A program made the translations under genes and the position numbers. A stretch of DNA of 64,000 nt from Bacteroidota bacterium (GTDB lineage Bacteria; Bacteroidota; Bacteroidia; M30B66). The stretch spans positions 62,001 to 126,000 of the forward strand of contig JAIXYK010000017.1 of NCBI GenBank assembly GCA_027490225.1. The letters are read 5' to 3'. The notes beneath the pieces are model-generated. The model was not told where the DNA came from, made no database searches, and worked only from the letters and a program-made list of their open reading frames with translations. How positions within the stretch are numbered: the stretch's first letter is position 1; the number at the start of each line of letters is the position of its first letter. Positions 1-10,826 of this stretch are shown piece after piece.

Positions 1-3000
1 TGGGAGCGCATTGTTGGTTAAAGAACCTGAAGTCCAAGTTGAGAATTCAGGTATTCCAGTTTTAACCAACTGGTTATTTACCATATCAAGCGTAGCCCAT
101 TGATTGGTCCAGAATGCTCCATCAAATCTCCATAAGTCCAGTTCAGCTTCGGTTATTGAGCCACTTGGTGTGATTAATTCATCATCAAAATAATTAAATT
201 TTAAGGTAGCATTTAAACTTGAATTATTAGTTGGGTGAATTTCATAATAGCGATTCAAACCAAATCCCGCATTGTAAGTTTTTTGCTGGTGTCCTCTGAT
301 TATTTGAGTTAGGCCTAAATTGTTTGGGGCGCTTAATTCTGCTCCAAGTCCTGCAACATTGTCTGCTGTTGGAGCATTTAAGATTCTTGTTGCTTTAATA
401 GTACCAGAAGTTCCATAAACTCTATTGTCAGAAGTTTCACCAGATAATGATCCAGTTGTACCAAGGTCAATTTCATTTCCATTCAAATTGATATCTCCCA
501 TTACAAGTAAAATTGTTCCATTTACTTTAATGTCTTTTTGCAAAGTAAGTCCAAACTCAGGGTTTGATTTTGTTATGTAAAGGTCTTTTAAAGTAATTGA
601 GCTAGCTGCAGTAAGGTTTGAATTCTGACCTCCACTAAAAATTAACTTCGCTTCATCCGAATTAAGAATTCCATATATAGATAGGTTTCTTTTTATTTCT
701 ACTGTTGAAGTTGGATTTAAATTGAAAGCAGCAGCAGCTCCAATTACCATATTGGATTCTACGATTAAGTTTCCCTTTAAATTACTACTTGTTGCAGAAA
801 TTTGAAATGTGCCTAGCCCCGATATTTTAGCTCCCGTACTATTTATGTTACCAAAAACCGAAAGTTGATGTGTAACAGGAATAGTTACTGTAGTTCCTGA
901 TAACAAAGTAATATTTGCACATTGTCCGTTTGCTCCTGAAGTAAAGTTTGGTTGATTGGCAACTAGCCCAATAATTACATTATCGTTATTTGTGGGAACT
1001 GTTTGAGGTAACCAATTGGATGCGGTGTTCCAATTTGTATTAGTAGCACCAGTCCAAATTATACCATCAAGATATTCTCCAAGTTGAAAAGTTCCAAATT
1101 GAGTAAGTCCATTTAATTGTGTTGCGTTTGCGTAAACATCTGCGCTATTTACTAAAGCCCAAGTAGTTCCATTATTTCGAGACCCAATAAAATTGCTAGT
1201 ATTTGCTGAAGGGTCGATGTCTGTATCTACAAAATTAAATCGAGCGCTATAACTTGTAAATCCAGTTATTCCAGTTGCTGTTAAGTTCCACGATCTGTTG
1301 CAAGATTTATCTTGATTTATTCCTGAGGTGTAGATAGCTGAATGATCTCCATCAATTGTGTTTGCTGTGATGCTACCAGATCCTGAAACTGTACCCAGGA
1401 AATTCAAATTAATTGGAGCATAATTGGTTTGGTCTCCTACTTCAAAGTTTACAGTTAATGTTGATGCTGGTATTGTCTTTTTTAAATTTCCAAAAACATA
1501 ACTTGCGGAAGATCCTCCAGAAACACCATTTTGCGCAGTTACATGAATAATATTGTTTCCTGTGCTTACAAGCCCTTCATTTAAATTTAAAGTTGTTACA
1601 AACATTGAGCTGTTTATTGTCTTTGTTCCTCCTCCTGAGATTGTTATTTTCCCTAGATTAGTTGTTCCAATTAAATTTTGATTAAATCCTCCTAAGTTAA
1701 TTAAGCCATTTCCTGCAGTATATCCTCCCACACCAATATTATTAGTCCAATTTCCTTTTAAGAAAATATCTTTGCTGAAAGCATTGTTTAGTGAGCCTCC
1801 AATTATTGAAAGATTTCCATTAACAATTAGGTTTACATTGGCAAAAGATTTAGTTCCATTTCCTGTGAAAGTCAAGTTGTTGTATGAAGTCTGAGTAGGG
1901 AGACTTGCTGCATTACTTGCATTAAACTCAATTGTTCCTCCTCCGCTATTGTTGAAAGAGGCGAAATTCCCACCTGGAAACAAAAATTGATTGGAAGCAT
2001 TTGGTGTTATTTTTATAGTTCCTGTTCCGGAAACAAATCCTAGATTATGTCCACTGGTGCTGTTAATGTTAAGAGTTCCATTAATTTCAGAGATTGGTGC
2101 TATTTTGTTGTTATCCGTTGATTGGCAATTTATAGTGTGCCCAGCTGCTATTACAATATTGTGAGAAGTTGGCGGAGCGCTGCAAGGGGCTCCGTCATGC
2201 TGTAGGGTTACGTCTGTAGACCAAGCGTTTAAATCTGTCCAATTTCCGCCGCTTGTTGCATTTCTGCTGAAGTAAGTTTGAATAATACCGAATTCAGAAG
2301 GCTCTCCGGCAGAATAATCTCCTCCAATATAATTTACATTTGATAATGTTATTCTATCAGAAGCTGCATTAACCGTTGAAGCTATTCCATTTGTTGGTAT
2401 CCAGATATTGTTAAAATATCTACCGGTACTATATGAGGCCTCTGTTCCATTTATAGCATCATTTGGATGGTAATTGTATGTATGCGTTACATTTAAGCCT
2501 GAGAAGCCAGTACTTTCTACAATCCAATAGTAGGTTAACTCTTTGTTCAACAAGTCGGTAGTGGCTGGGTGCTTAGAGTTAACAGGTTTAATTGTAATAT
2601 TTCCTATTGCTGTATTTGTTGTTACATTGTATCTAGCAGGAGAATATTTCAAGGTTGTTCCAATTGGGAATGTAAAATCTTGCGCTCCAATTGGGAATAG
2701 CTTTTTAACACCTGCATCAGAATTTACTCCATTTAAACGAATCATGTTACTCGTATTAAAAGTTCCAGACGTCGTGGCTTGTTCGCCAAAAGTTAGTAGA
2801 AGGTCGTTTATGTAAAGTATTCCTAAAGTTAGCTGAAGATTTCCATTGATTCTTATGGGAGTGAAAAGATTAACGCCTGCTCCGTTTTGGATTCTTAAAT
2901 TATGAAAACTTCCATTACCGTTTCCATTAATATCTTGATCAGAAGCGGTGCCATTTAAAGTGAAGAACCCTGTTGTTCCTGTTATGCTAACATTGTTATT

Positions 3001-6000
3001 TAAATGACCATATAAATTGAAATTATTTGCTCCAATGTTCAAATTTCCGCTAATAAGATCAGCATTTCCAATTACTTGAATATTGCTATTGGTTTCGCTT
3101 GTTATTGTTCCATTTAGGAAAGTATTGTTTAAAACAAGATTAGAGAAATTAGTTATATTACCACTAACTCCAGTAATTGATTGATTAGAAGAGCTACCAT
3201 TGAATCTTGTTGTTTGGGTGTTTAAGATGGTTCTATAACCGCCAACATTTAATCCAATCGCGTTATTTGTGTTTCTATTTGTAAAGTTTCCTCCAATATT
3301 TATATCGAAACCGTTTGTGTTAAATATAGAGTTGCCATCAATTGTAAAGTTATTTAGGATAGTAGTTTCGCTGATTAGGTTATTTAAAGTTTTAGGCGAA
3401 GTAGTTCCATCTAAGGTGAAATTCCAGAATGGAGCATTTGTAGTAAGGTTGAATACAGATGATGCGGAAGTATTTGCTGTTCCTACTCTTACTTCTCCAC
3501 CTGTAATATTATAAGAAGCAGGTGATATATAAATGTCGCCAAACATATTACTGGCAAGCCCATTTCTATCGATAATTAACAAAGAATTACCTGACATATT
3601 GAAAACTGAATTTTCATTTAGTATTTCAAATTTTGCCCTGTCGAAATTGAATGAACCTGCAGTTTCAGGATTTTTACCTCTAACTAATACGGTGCTGTTT
3701 TCTGACTGGTAGTATCGTAAGCCACCCTGGAGAGAAAAACAGCTTCTGCGAATTTGACCGTTAACATTTAATACTCCATTATTTCTCACATCAATAGTTG
3801 GGAAATCAGTTGGAGTGTACTCTATATCGTTATGTGAGGTATAAGCAGCTGCTCCAACATTAACGGTTCCATTTAGAATCTCTAGTGTACCACCAATTAT
3901 TAAATCAGCTTCATTTGAATTGTTTTGACCAATGCCAACTTCTGCAGAAGTATGATTTACAGATAATTTTGCACTCGAAGGGATTGTATATTCAATGTTA
4001 TTTCCTGAAGTTAAAGTAATGGTTCCTGGTCTTGAATATTTAAAAGTACCATTTAAAAGTTGCAGCCAATTATCGCCACTGGAGCTAAAAGTTCCAGGAA
4101 TGGTAACTTCGGCAACAAAGCTTTGGTCTATTCCTTTATCAACTAAAATATTGAAAAAATCTGAAGTGGCAGATGGGTTTGTTCCTGAAATCGTAATGTT
4201 TTGGTTTCCTGTTAATGTTAACCTTACATTACTATTAGCTCTAAAATCTAAAATCCCATTGTTTGTTATGTTCCCACTTACTGTCAAAAAGTGAAGTCTA
4301 TTAGCTGTGTTTCTAACATCAAAAGTTGCGCTGTTACCAATGGTTAAATTCCCTAAGAGGTTTACAGTTTGAGGATATAAATTTTCGAATCTTAAAATTC
4401 CATTATTTACGTTTAAATCGCCATTAATTGTGAGGGTTTTTGAACTAATATCATTCAACAGAACTTCACTATTTGAATTAACAGAAGAAACATTTAGGTG
4501 CTCGTAAATCAAAACATCTGAGTTAGGAAGCGTAATTTTGTTTGTTCCAGCAGCAATAAGATTTAAATTTCTGTAGCTATTTATGCTAAGGTTTGTTGGT
4601 GCTGCGGTTTGAGTGGGTAAAGTAAAAGAATTAGAAACAGTGTAATATTCAGTGATACCTCCATTTTCTTTGAAAAATAGTCCAAAATCACCAGCAGGAA
4701 ACTCTGCTGTAGATGAATTAGAAGAAATTCTCATTGTTCCGGAACCACCAGCAGTAGAGTAGGGCAATGCTCCGAAATTGTTTCCTGTTGTAGCTGAAAT
4801 GTCAAGTGCAGAGCCTGCTGCGATTATTAAACTGCCTGCAATTGTATTATTTGATGTTACTGTTATTGTATGATTAAACATATTTCCATCACCAATTAAA
4901 ACTGGGGAGGAAGAGGTAGGAATTGTTAAAGAAGGAACTCCGTTATGTCCTGTATTTGACCAGGTTGAAGGAATGTTCCAGTTACCATTGGCTCTGCTGT
5001 AGTAAGGTGTAACGGTGCCAAAAGCTGCAGAAATCCCTGCAGTGTAATCGCCTGCTAAATTTGAAATTCCAGAAAAGGAAATAATATTTGAAGTTTCATT
5101 TACAAAAGCAGTGTTATTAAGAACAGTGTATTGGTTGGTAGTGTAGTTATAGAAAGCAGGAACGTAATTGGTATTGTCAGAAATTGTTCCATAGTTGAAT
5201 GTCATATTCATTCCATTTGTAGGAACGCCTGTAAAACCAGTTTGATTTACTTTCCAATATTGAGAAAAGCAATCAGTATTTGTTGCATAAATATGTTTTG
5301 TTGCAACAGGCCTTACATCTAATGTTCCGTAAGTAGTTGGAGACGTGGTGAATTGAATAGTTGCAGGTGTGTAATTTGTACCTGAGCCAAAAGGGTAGAT
5401 AAATGAAGTAGCGGTTGAAGCATACGTTTTACTAATTCCTCCATCAGATAAATTTCCATTTGTTTTAACGAATCTGTTTACACCAAAAGTCCCAGAAAAA
5501 GTTGCAGATTGATTAAGCCTTAATTGGTGATCTGAGATATACAAAATGCGGTCGGTAGAAATGTTAATTGTGCCATTAACAGTAATATCGTTGTTTAAGC
5601 TAATTTGATTAGAGCCTGCAGTTCCATAGGTATTTGCAAGTTCTAGGTTTTGAAAAATTCCTAAGCCATTACCTGAAATGATTTGAGCAGAAGCTGTTCC
5701 ATTCATTAGGATTTTTCCTGTACCAGTATGTGTACCTGAATTCGAAAGATTTCCTTTAGTGCTTAAAATTTTTCCTCCATCTGCTAATGTTCCATTAAGT
5801 ATTGAAATTCCTCCATCTGCAATTATCGTTGAAGCAGTTCCTGCAATTGTTAAAATGCTTGAGTTCGATTTGTTAATTGTTAAAATGTTAAGGCCGGTAG
5901 ATAATGAGCCACTTACTGTAAAAGTTTGATTGTTAACTCCATTGAAAGTTAAATTATTAACTCCTGATGTATAAGTAGTACCCGACTGTAAGTTAAAATT

Positions 6001-9000
6001 TCCACCTATTGTAACATCAAAGCTGTTAGCGTTGAGTGCACCGCTATTTGAGCCACCAATTATTGTAAAATCATTTAACACAAGTAAGGGAAATGCAGGA
6101 AGGGTTGCTTGGTTGGCGTTACTTCCGCTGAAAGACCAAGTAATGGGCGCGATTCTTACTGCACCAGCACCGGCAGAGGTTTTATTTATATTTAAATTCC
6201 AGAAAGGAGCTCTTGAGCTGATATCAAAATTAATTGCTCCAGCTAATGAAATATTAACTGTTCCACCAATCACATCTATGTTTTGTGGCAAGGAGCCAAT
6301 CATTATTCCACCATTTGGACAAAACGAGCCTGTTGTATTTGCTCTTGTTATATTTAAAATACCGCCTTCCATTTTGAATACATTCTCATTATAAGGAAGT
6401 GAAAAAACAGCGTAATATCCTTGTTCTGCGCCATTATCTCCTGTTAAAGTAACGGTACCTCCGGTTTGGATATATGTTCCTCGGTGGGTGGCAGCTGTAA
6501 TTGATGTTCTAATCATTCTTGCATTGATGGTGCCGCCTTCGACTAGGATTAAACCCGATTCTCTTATAACAATTCCTCCTTGACCAGATTGACAAGTTAA
6601 AGAACCAGCAGTAATTTTTAGTGTCCCATAAGGTACAATTGCTCCTCCGCCATTATACGTTAAAGTTGCTCCATCAATCCATACAACAGGCAAAGCAGTA
6701 GGAGAACCAATGTCATAATTTCCACCACCTGAACCATTCATTCTTGGAATGGTAATATTGTTTCCGAACCTTAATATACCATTTCCATTTGCTTCGAAAG
6801 TATTTCCATTGTTCACAAAGTTTAAAGAAACACCAGTAGCAGCTAAAACAGATAATTCATAACTTGTTGATTTAGTTGATTGAAATCCAAAGAAAGTTGT
6901 AGAACTCCCAGTATTGCAAGTTAATGTGGTATTTTGATTAGGTCCGGTAAAAAAGATATTAATCGCTCCATTGGTTGTTGAAGCCCAGTCTGCCCCATTT
7001 GTAAAATCAATTAATCCGCTATTGCTAAGATTTCCTGCTATTGTAACAGAATGGGTTGCATTAAATGTTCCTGCATTCCATGAACAACCTGAACCAATCG
7101 TTACATTTTTATTGAAAAGAAGTGTCCTATTAGTTGCGTCTCCTCCAACAGTAAAAGTTAGAGTGCCAGTGCTAGTTTTACTTGCACTGAAATTTCCATT
7201 TACTGTTAAATTTGAGTTTAAAACCAGCGTATTTGCAGTTGCTGAGGTATTTAAAATTTCGAGGTTATTATAAGTGGTTTGTGTTGTAGGCAATGTAAGT
7301 GCTGTTGCGCCAATGTTGTTATATACAATTGTCCCCCCTGTTGAGGATACGAAATTTGTGTAAGTACCTGTCGGTAAATTTGTTGATGAAAGTAGCATTC
7401 TGCCTTCTCCTGAAATAGGACCAAAACTATGACCTGTGGAGGTACCTAAATCGAGTACACCTCCAGAGTTTATAGTTAAAGAAGCAACGCTTTGGCCTGA
7501 AGTAGCTGAAACAGTTCTGCCGTTCAAAATAACAACTTGGTCTTGAGAACTTGGAACCATTGGACTAATTAAAGTATTTCCAGAAGGGTCAGTTGTCCAT
7601 GTATTTGCGGTTCCCCAATCGCCTGACTGATAAGAGTAAAGTGCAGCTCTAACAGTTGGGTCAGTAGCTGTCCATTGTCCCCACAAAAAAGTATTGTTTG
7701 AAATGGTAATTGGATTTGAACCAGGCGAGCTTGGTGTTGATACTCCGCTTAATGTTGTTCCATTCCATACCCTTGGAACATAAGCAGCAACGGATCCTAT
7801 AACCTCTGAGGCATTAAATGAGAATTGGAAATTTGCACTTGTAACAGCAATGTTTGCTGTTTGAATGTCCCAGTACTTGTTAAGCGAATTGTAGAAATAA
7901 TCTACGTTTGATTGTCTGGAAGGAATTGCGCGAATAGAAATTTGTGCAGTTCCAGTTATATTTCCAGTTAATGCTGTAATTTGGTATGGTGAATAAAATC
8001 CGCCAGAACCTACAGGATACAATCCATTTGTAGCCATATTGGTTCTAAGTTGAGCAACTGTGGTTCCCTCTTTTATCAAATTACCATCGCCACTAGTAAT
8101 AATGTATCTTGTTGAAGAAAAAGTTCCATTTAAGTTAGCAACTGCAGATAGTTTTAAATCGTTGTTGTTTATATCTAAAAAGTAGGTTCCTGAGGCTGAC
8201 ATGTTAAGTGTATTATCTACCCTAACTTGACCGTTTAAGGTTTTTGTTCCAGCGCCAGAAAGCGTTAACACTTTATAATTGATGCTTCCAAAAATACTTT
8301 GGTCACCACTTCTACTATATTGAATGATGCTGTTATTGGCATCGGTTGTAAGTGTTGATAATTGATTTGAGGCTCCTCCAAGATTTAAAATATGTGCAGC
8401 TCCAGACATATTTATGCAACCCGATCCTGCAAGATTATCGGTTAAAGTAATAGTTCTCGCTGTAGTAGCCCCAAATGCGAGCGTTCCACTTGAAACAGTG
8501 AGCAAACCAGTATTGAATCCTGTATTGGTTAATGTTAATGTGCTTCCTGGTTTGTTTACAACAACTTCAGTAAAAGTTAAAGCAGTATTTACATTGTAAT
8601 TTGCAGCAGTTGTTCCGGCAAAGGTTTGAACTCCTGTAAAAGTTAAAGTTCCATTGGTTCTTGTGAAGTTTCCATGCACAGTAATGTCATTGATTGTTTT
8701 GGTTCCTGCAGTTGTAAATCCTAAATGGTGATAAACCGCTGTGGCAACTGTTTGTGTTGTTCCTGTATAATTGAATGTGTTTCCTGCAGCAGTTAAAGAT
8801 ATAGTACCACTTGCTGCCATAGGAGCTTGGGCACCTTGGTAATTGGTGAAAGAATTACTTGCATTTATAAAAGTTGAACCAGCTGTGGTTCCAGTTAGGT
8901 TTCCTCTAATTGTTAAACCAGCAGCAATAAGTGAATTGTTTGTTAAATCAATATCTCCAAGAATATTTATGTTTACAAAAGATGGAGAAACTGTAGTATT

Positions 9001-9537
9001 TGCAGGGGCTAAAATAGTTTGATTGTTTGTTGAAAAAGTTGCAGTACCTAGATTCTGTAAATTTATTGTACCATTTCCAGCAGTGGTTAATCCGTTTCTA
9101 AATTCAAAACTATGCGTAATCGTATTCACATTCGTTAATTGACCACCGTTGTTTACAGTAACCAAACCAACAAATAAGTTGTTACCTGTAGTGTTGTTGT
9201 CAGTAAAAATCCCGTTAAGTGTAGACGATCCATTGACTGTAAAATTTAATCCCGCAACGGTTAATGTCCTACCTGCATTGATGGTTAAATTGTTAATATT
9301 TACAGCAACATTGGCTGTAATATTATGGTTGATAATAACATTGTCAGAAGCTCCCGGTGTACCGACAGGCGACCAAACTTGTGTAGACCATGAATTGGTA
9401 GATGTAGAAGTGTATGTTACCTGAGCCTCTATTTTAAAATTAGAGGTAAACAGAAACATCAGAAACAAAAATATGCTTCTATAATAACTGTTTTTATTGG
9501 TGTTTAAATAATAATTTCTAGTAAAAATTTTCATCAT
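1..9537 (-). CDS. Giant modular secreted/adhesin-like protein, partial (3' end beyond left edge), predicted T9SS cargo
   Basis: Minus-strand frame from ATG at 9537 (MMKIFTRNYYLNTNKNSYYRSIFLFLMFLFTSNFKIEAQVTYTSTSTNSWSTQVW...) reads to position 1 with no stop seen (3179 codons). It ends ...GIPEFSTWTSGSLTNNALP, resembling the ...FSPFTLGSQNNQNPLPVELLYF linker before the sorting domain of the 1954-aa protein. Composition is rich in N/T/G/S with beta-helix-like repeats and W-containing modules. It has a signal peptide-like N-terminus. Not in the ORF track because no stop lies in the window. Confidence 0.9.
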   Translation of the reverse strand, partial: MMKIFTRNYYLNTNKNSYYRSIFLFLMFLFTSNFKIEAQVTYTSTSTNSWSTQVWSPVGTPGASDNVIINHNITANVAVNINNLTINAGRTLTVAGLNFTVNGSSTLNGIFTDNNTTGNNLFVGLVTVNNGGQLTNVNTITHSFEFRNGLTTAGNGTINLQNLGTATFSTNNQTILAPANTTVSPSFVNINILGDIDLTNNSLIAAGLTIRGNLTGTTAGSTFINASNSFTNYQGAQAPMAASGTISLTAAGNTFNYTGTTQTVATAVYHHLGFTTAGTKTINDITVHGNFTRTNGTLTFTGVQTFAGTTAANYNVNTALTFTEVVVNKPGSTLTLTNTGFNTGLLTVSSGTLAFGATTARTITLTDNLAGSGCINMSGAAHILNLGGASNQLSTLTTDANNSIIQYSRSGDQSIFGSINYKVLTLSGAGTKTLNGQVRVDNTLNMSASGTYFLDINNNDLKLSAVANLNGTFSSTRYIITSGDGNLIKEGTTVAQLRTNMATNGLYPVGSGGFYSPYQITALTGNITGTAQISIRAIPSRQSNVDYFYNSLNKYWDIQTANIAVTSANFQFSFNASEVIGSVAAYVPRVWNGTTLSGVSTPSSPGSNPITISNNTFLWGQWTATDPTVRAALYSYQSGDWGTANTWTTDPSGNTLISPMVPSSQDQVVILNGRTVSATSGQSVASLTINSGGVLDLGTSTGHSFGPISGEGRMLLSSTNLPTGTYTNFVSSTGGTIVYNNIGATALTLPTTQTTYNNLEILNTSATANTLVLNSNLTVNGNFSASKTSTGTLTFTVGGDATNRTLLFNKNVTIGSGCSWNAGTFNATHSVTIAGNLSNSGLIDFTNGADWASTTNGAINIFFTGPNQNTTLTCNTGSSTTFFGFQSTKSTSYELSVLAATGVSLNFVNNGNTFEANGNGILRFGNNITIPRMNGSGGGNYDIGSPTALPVVWIDGATLTYNGGGAIVPYGTLKITAGSLTCQSGQGGIVIRESGLILVEGGTINARMIRTSITAATHRGTYIQTGGTVTLTGDNGAEQGYYAVFSLPYNENVFKMEGGILNITRANTTGSFCPNGGIMIGSLPQNIDVIGGTVNISLAGAINFDISSRAPFWNLNINKTSAGAGAVRIAPITWSFSGSNANQATLPAFPLLVLNDFTIIGGSNSGALNANSFDVTIGGNFNLQSGTTYTSGVNNLTFNGVNNQTFTVSGSLSTGLNILTINKSNSSILTIAGTASTIIADGGISILNGTLADGGKILSTKGNLSNSGTHTGTGKILMNGTASAQIISGNGLGIFQNLELANTYGTAGSNQISLNNDITVNGTINISTDRILYISDHQLRLNQSATFSGTFGVNRFVKTNGNLSDGGISKTYASTATSFIYPFGSGTNYTPATIQFTTSPTTYGTLDVRPVATKHIYATNTDCFSQYWKVNQTGFTGVPTNGMNMTFNYGTISDNTNYVPAFYNYTTNQYTVLNNTAFVNETSNIISFSGISNLAGDYTAGISAAFGTVTPYYSRANGNWNIPSTWSNTGHNGVPSLTIPTSSSPVLIGDGNMFNHTITVTSNNTIAGSLIIAAGSALDISATTGNNFGALPYSTAGGSGTMRISSNSSTAEFPAGDFGLFFKENGGITEYYTVSNSFTLPTQTAAPTNLSINSYRNLNLIAAGTNKITLPNSDVLIYEHLNVSSVNSNSEVLLNDISSKTLTINGDLNVNNGILRFENLYPQTVNLLGNLTIGNSATFDVRNTANRLHFLTVSGNITNNGILDFRANSNVRLTLTGNQNITISGTNPSATSDFFNILVDKGIDQSFVAEVTIPGTFSSSGDNWLQLLNGTFKYSRPGTITLTSGNNIEYTIPSSAKLSVNHTSAEVGIGQNNSNEADLIIGGTLEILNGTVNVGAAAYTSHNDIEYTPTDFPTIDVRNNGVLNVNGQIRRSCFSLQGGLRYYQSENSTVLVRGKNPETAGSFNFDRAKFEILNENSVFNMSGNSLLIIDRNGLASNMFGDIYISPASYNITGGEVRVGTANTSASSVFNLTTNAPFWNFTLDGTTSPKTLNNLISETTILNNFTIDGNSIFNTNGFDINIGGNFTNRNTNNAIGLNVGGYRTILNTQTTRFNGSSSNQSITGVSGNITNFSNLVLNNTFLNGTITSETNSNIQVIGNADLISGNLNIGANNFNLYGHLNNNVSITGTTGFFTLNGTASDQDINGNGNGSFHNLRIQNGAGVNLFTPIRINGNLQLTLGILYINDLLLTFGEQATTSGTFNTSNMIRLNGVNSDAGVKKLFPIGAQDFTFPIGTTLKYSPARYNVTTNTAIGNITIKPVNSKHPATTDLLNKELTYYWIVESTGFSGLNVTHTYNYHPNDAINGTEASYSTGRYFNNIWIPTNGIASTVNAASDRITLSNVNYIGGDYSAGEPSEFGIIQTYFSRNATSGGNWTDLNAWSTDVTLQHDGAPCSAPPTSHNIVIAAGHTINCQSTDNNKIAPISEINGTLNINSTSGHNLGFVSGTGTIKITPNASNQFLFPGGNFASFNNSGGGTIEFNASNAASLPTQTSYNNLTFTGNGTKSFANVNLIVNGNLSIIGGSLNNAFSKDIFLKGNWTNNIGVGGYTAGNGLINLGGFNQNLIGTTNLGKITISGGGTKTINSSMFVTTLNLNEGLVSTGNNIIHVTAQNGVSGGSSASYVFGNLKKTIPASTLTVNFEVGDQTNYAPINLNFLGTVSGSGSITANTIDGDHSAIYTSGINQDKSCNRSWNLTATGITGFTSYSARFNFVDTDIDPSANTSNFIGSRNNGTTWALVNSADVYANATQLNGLTQFGTFQLGEYLDGIIWTGATNTNWNTASNWLPQTVPTNNDNVIIGLVANQPNFTSGANGQCANITLLSGTTVTIPVTHQLSVFGNINSTGAKISGLGTFQISATSSNLKGNLIVESNMVIGAAAAFNLNPTSTVEIKRNLSIYGILNSDEAKLIFSGGQNSNLTAASSITLKDLYITKSNPEFGLTLQKDIKVNGTILLVMGDINLNGNEIDLGTTGSLSGETSDNRVYGTSGTIKATRILNAPTADNVAGLGAELSAPNNLGLTQIIRGHQQKTYNAGFGLNRYYEIHPTNNSSLNATLKFNYFDDELITPSGSITEAELDLWRFDGAFWTNQWATLDMVNNQLVKTGIPEFSTWTSGSLTNNALP

Positions 9538-9824
9538 ACATTCAAGATATAAGCGTAAAAAATTGACGCTTGCATCATTGATAGTATCGGAAAACGAAGT
9601 AAAAAATGCAGCATGCGCCTAATTTGTTTAGTGACGCTTGTTCTACCTTTTTGAATGTATTTATGTTATAGTGTTTTAATGACCTATCTTACATGAAAGA
9701 CATACAATTTTTGGGTTTGGTTATAATTAATGTTGCTGAAAATCAATTATATATAGTTGGGTGTTTATTAATTGCAGTTTTTCTTGGCAAAAGCCTTACA
9801 TCAGATTATATTTCTCTGGAAAAA

Positions 9825-10700
9825 TCATTTCAAATTTGAAAATCTACCAAAAACTCCCAATGGTAATTTTTGATTTGTGCTTGATGGAAGATATAATTCA
9901 CCAATTTCCAGTTTAGAATTTTTGTGTATCGATTTCTGATATAAATTTTCAATAATAAGTGAAGAAAACCCTAAAGAATATGTATTCAGAATAAGGAAAT
10001 GTTCTTCTTTATTTAACAATTGCTGGGTGTCTTCAACCAACTCCATTAGTTGTTTTTCTAACTTCCAGCTTTCTCCATTGGCGCCGTGACCGTAGGCTGG
10101 AGGATCCATTATTATACCATGGTAAGTGTTACCTCTTCTGATTTCGCGTTTCACAAATTTTACTGCATCTTCAACCACCCAACGAATATCTTTTAAACCA
10201 GAATGCAATTGATTTTCGTTAGCCCAAGATACTACTTGCTTAATAGAATCCACATGTGTGACATCTGCTCCGGCCGCTTTTGCTGCCAAAGAAGCGCCTC
10301 CTGTGTATGCAAAAAGGTTTAAAAATTTTACAGGTTTATCTTTTATTTTACCAATTTGTTGCTGAATATAATCCCAATTTACAGCTTGTTCTGGAAAAAT
10401 TCCAACATGTTTAAATGAAGTTAAAGCAAGCCTAAAAGAAAGTTTTTCGTTGTATTTAATTATCCACCTATCGGGCATTTGTTTCAACTTAACCCAATTT
10501 CCTGATGAACTGCTTTTTGACTCAAACCGAGTATGAGCCATTTTTAACCAATCTTGAGTCGATTTAACTTTATTCCAAATAGCCTGAGGTTCAGGTCTTA
10601 TGGTTATGAATTCTCCAAAACGCTCCAGTTTTTCGAAATTTCCAGAGTCAATTAGTTCGTATTCCTTAAAGGAATTTGGTTTTAATATTAGCACGGCCAA
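9825..10700 (-). CDS. Class I SAM-dependent methyltransferase (RlmI/RlmK-like rRNA methyltransferase family)
   Basis: FLNLFAYTGGASLAAKAAGADVTHVD SAM motif and IIMDPPAYGHG motif. The 5' end is uncertain: the TTG start in the track overlaps a TATCTTTG box. Confidence 0.8.
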   Translation of the reverse strand: MAVLILKPNSFKEYELIDSGNFEKLERFGEFITIRPEPQAIWNKVKSTQDWLKMAHTRFESKSSSSGNWVKLKQMPDRWIIKYNEKLSFRLALTSFKHVGIFPEQAVNWDYIQQQIGKIKDKPVKFLNLFAYTGGASLAAKAAGADVTHVDSIKQVVSWANENQLHSGLKDIRWVVEDAVKFVKREIRRGNTYHGIIMDPPAYGHGANGESWKLEKQLMELVEDTQQLLNKEEHFLILNTYSLGFSSLIIENLYQKSIHKNSKLEIGELYLPSSTNQKLPLGVFGRFSNLK

Positions 10701-10826
10701 AGATAATACTTGAATTTTATTAATTATTATTTATCTATATTCATTTCTTCTGTTACTTTTACGAAGTATAAAATGCAGGCAAATTTTTGTTAATTTGCTT
10801 AAGTTGTGGAAATTAAAAATTGAATA

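Noticed and set aside
2543-9424. Plus-strand ORFs of 60-120 aa (e.g. 6032..6394, 6971..7273, 3995..4294)
   Set aside because: They are antisense to the continuous minus-strand giant ORF, have low-complexity V/P/F-rich sequences typical of reverse-complemented N/T/G repeats, and show no domain signature.
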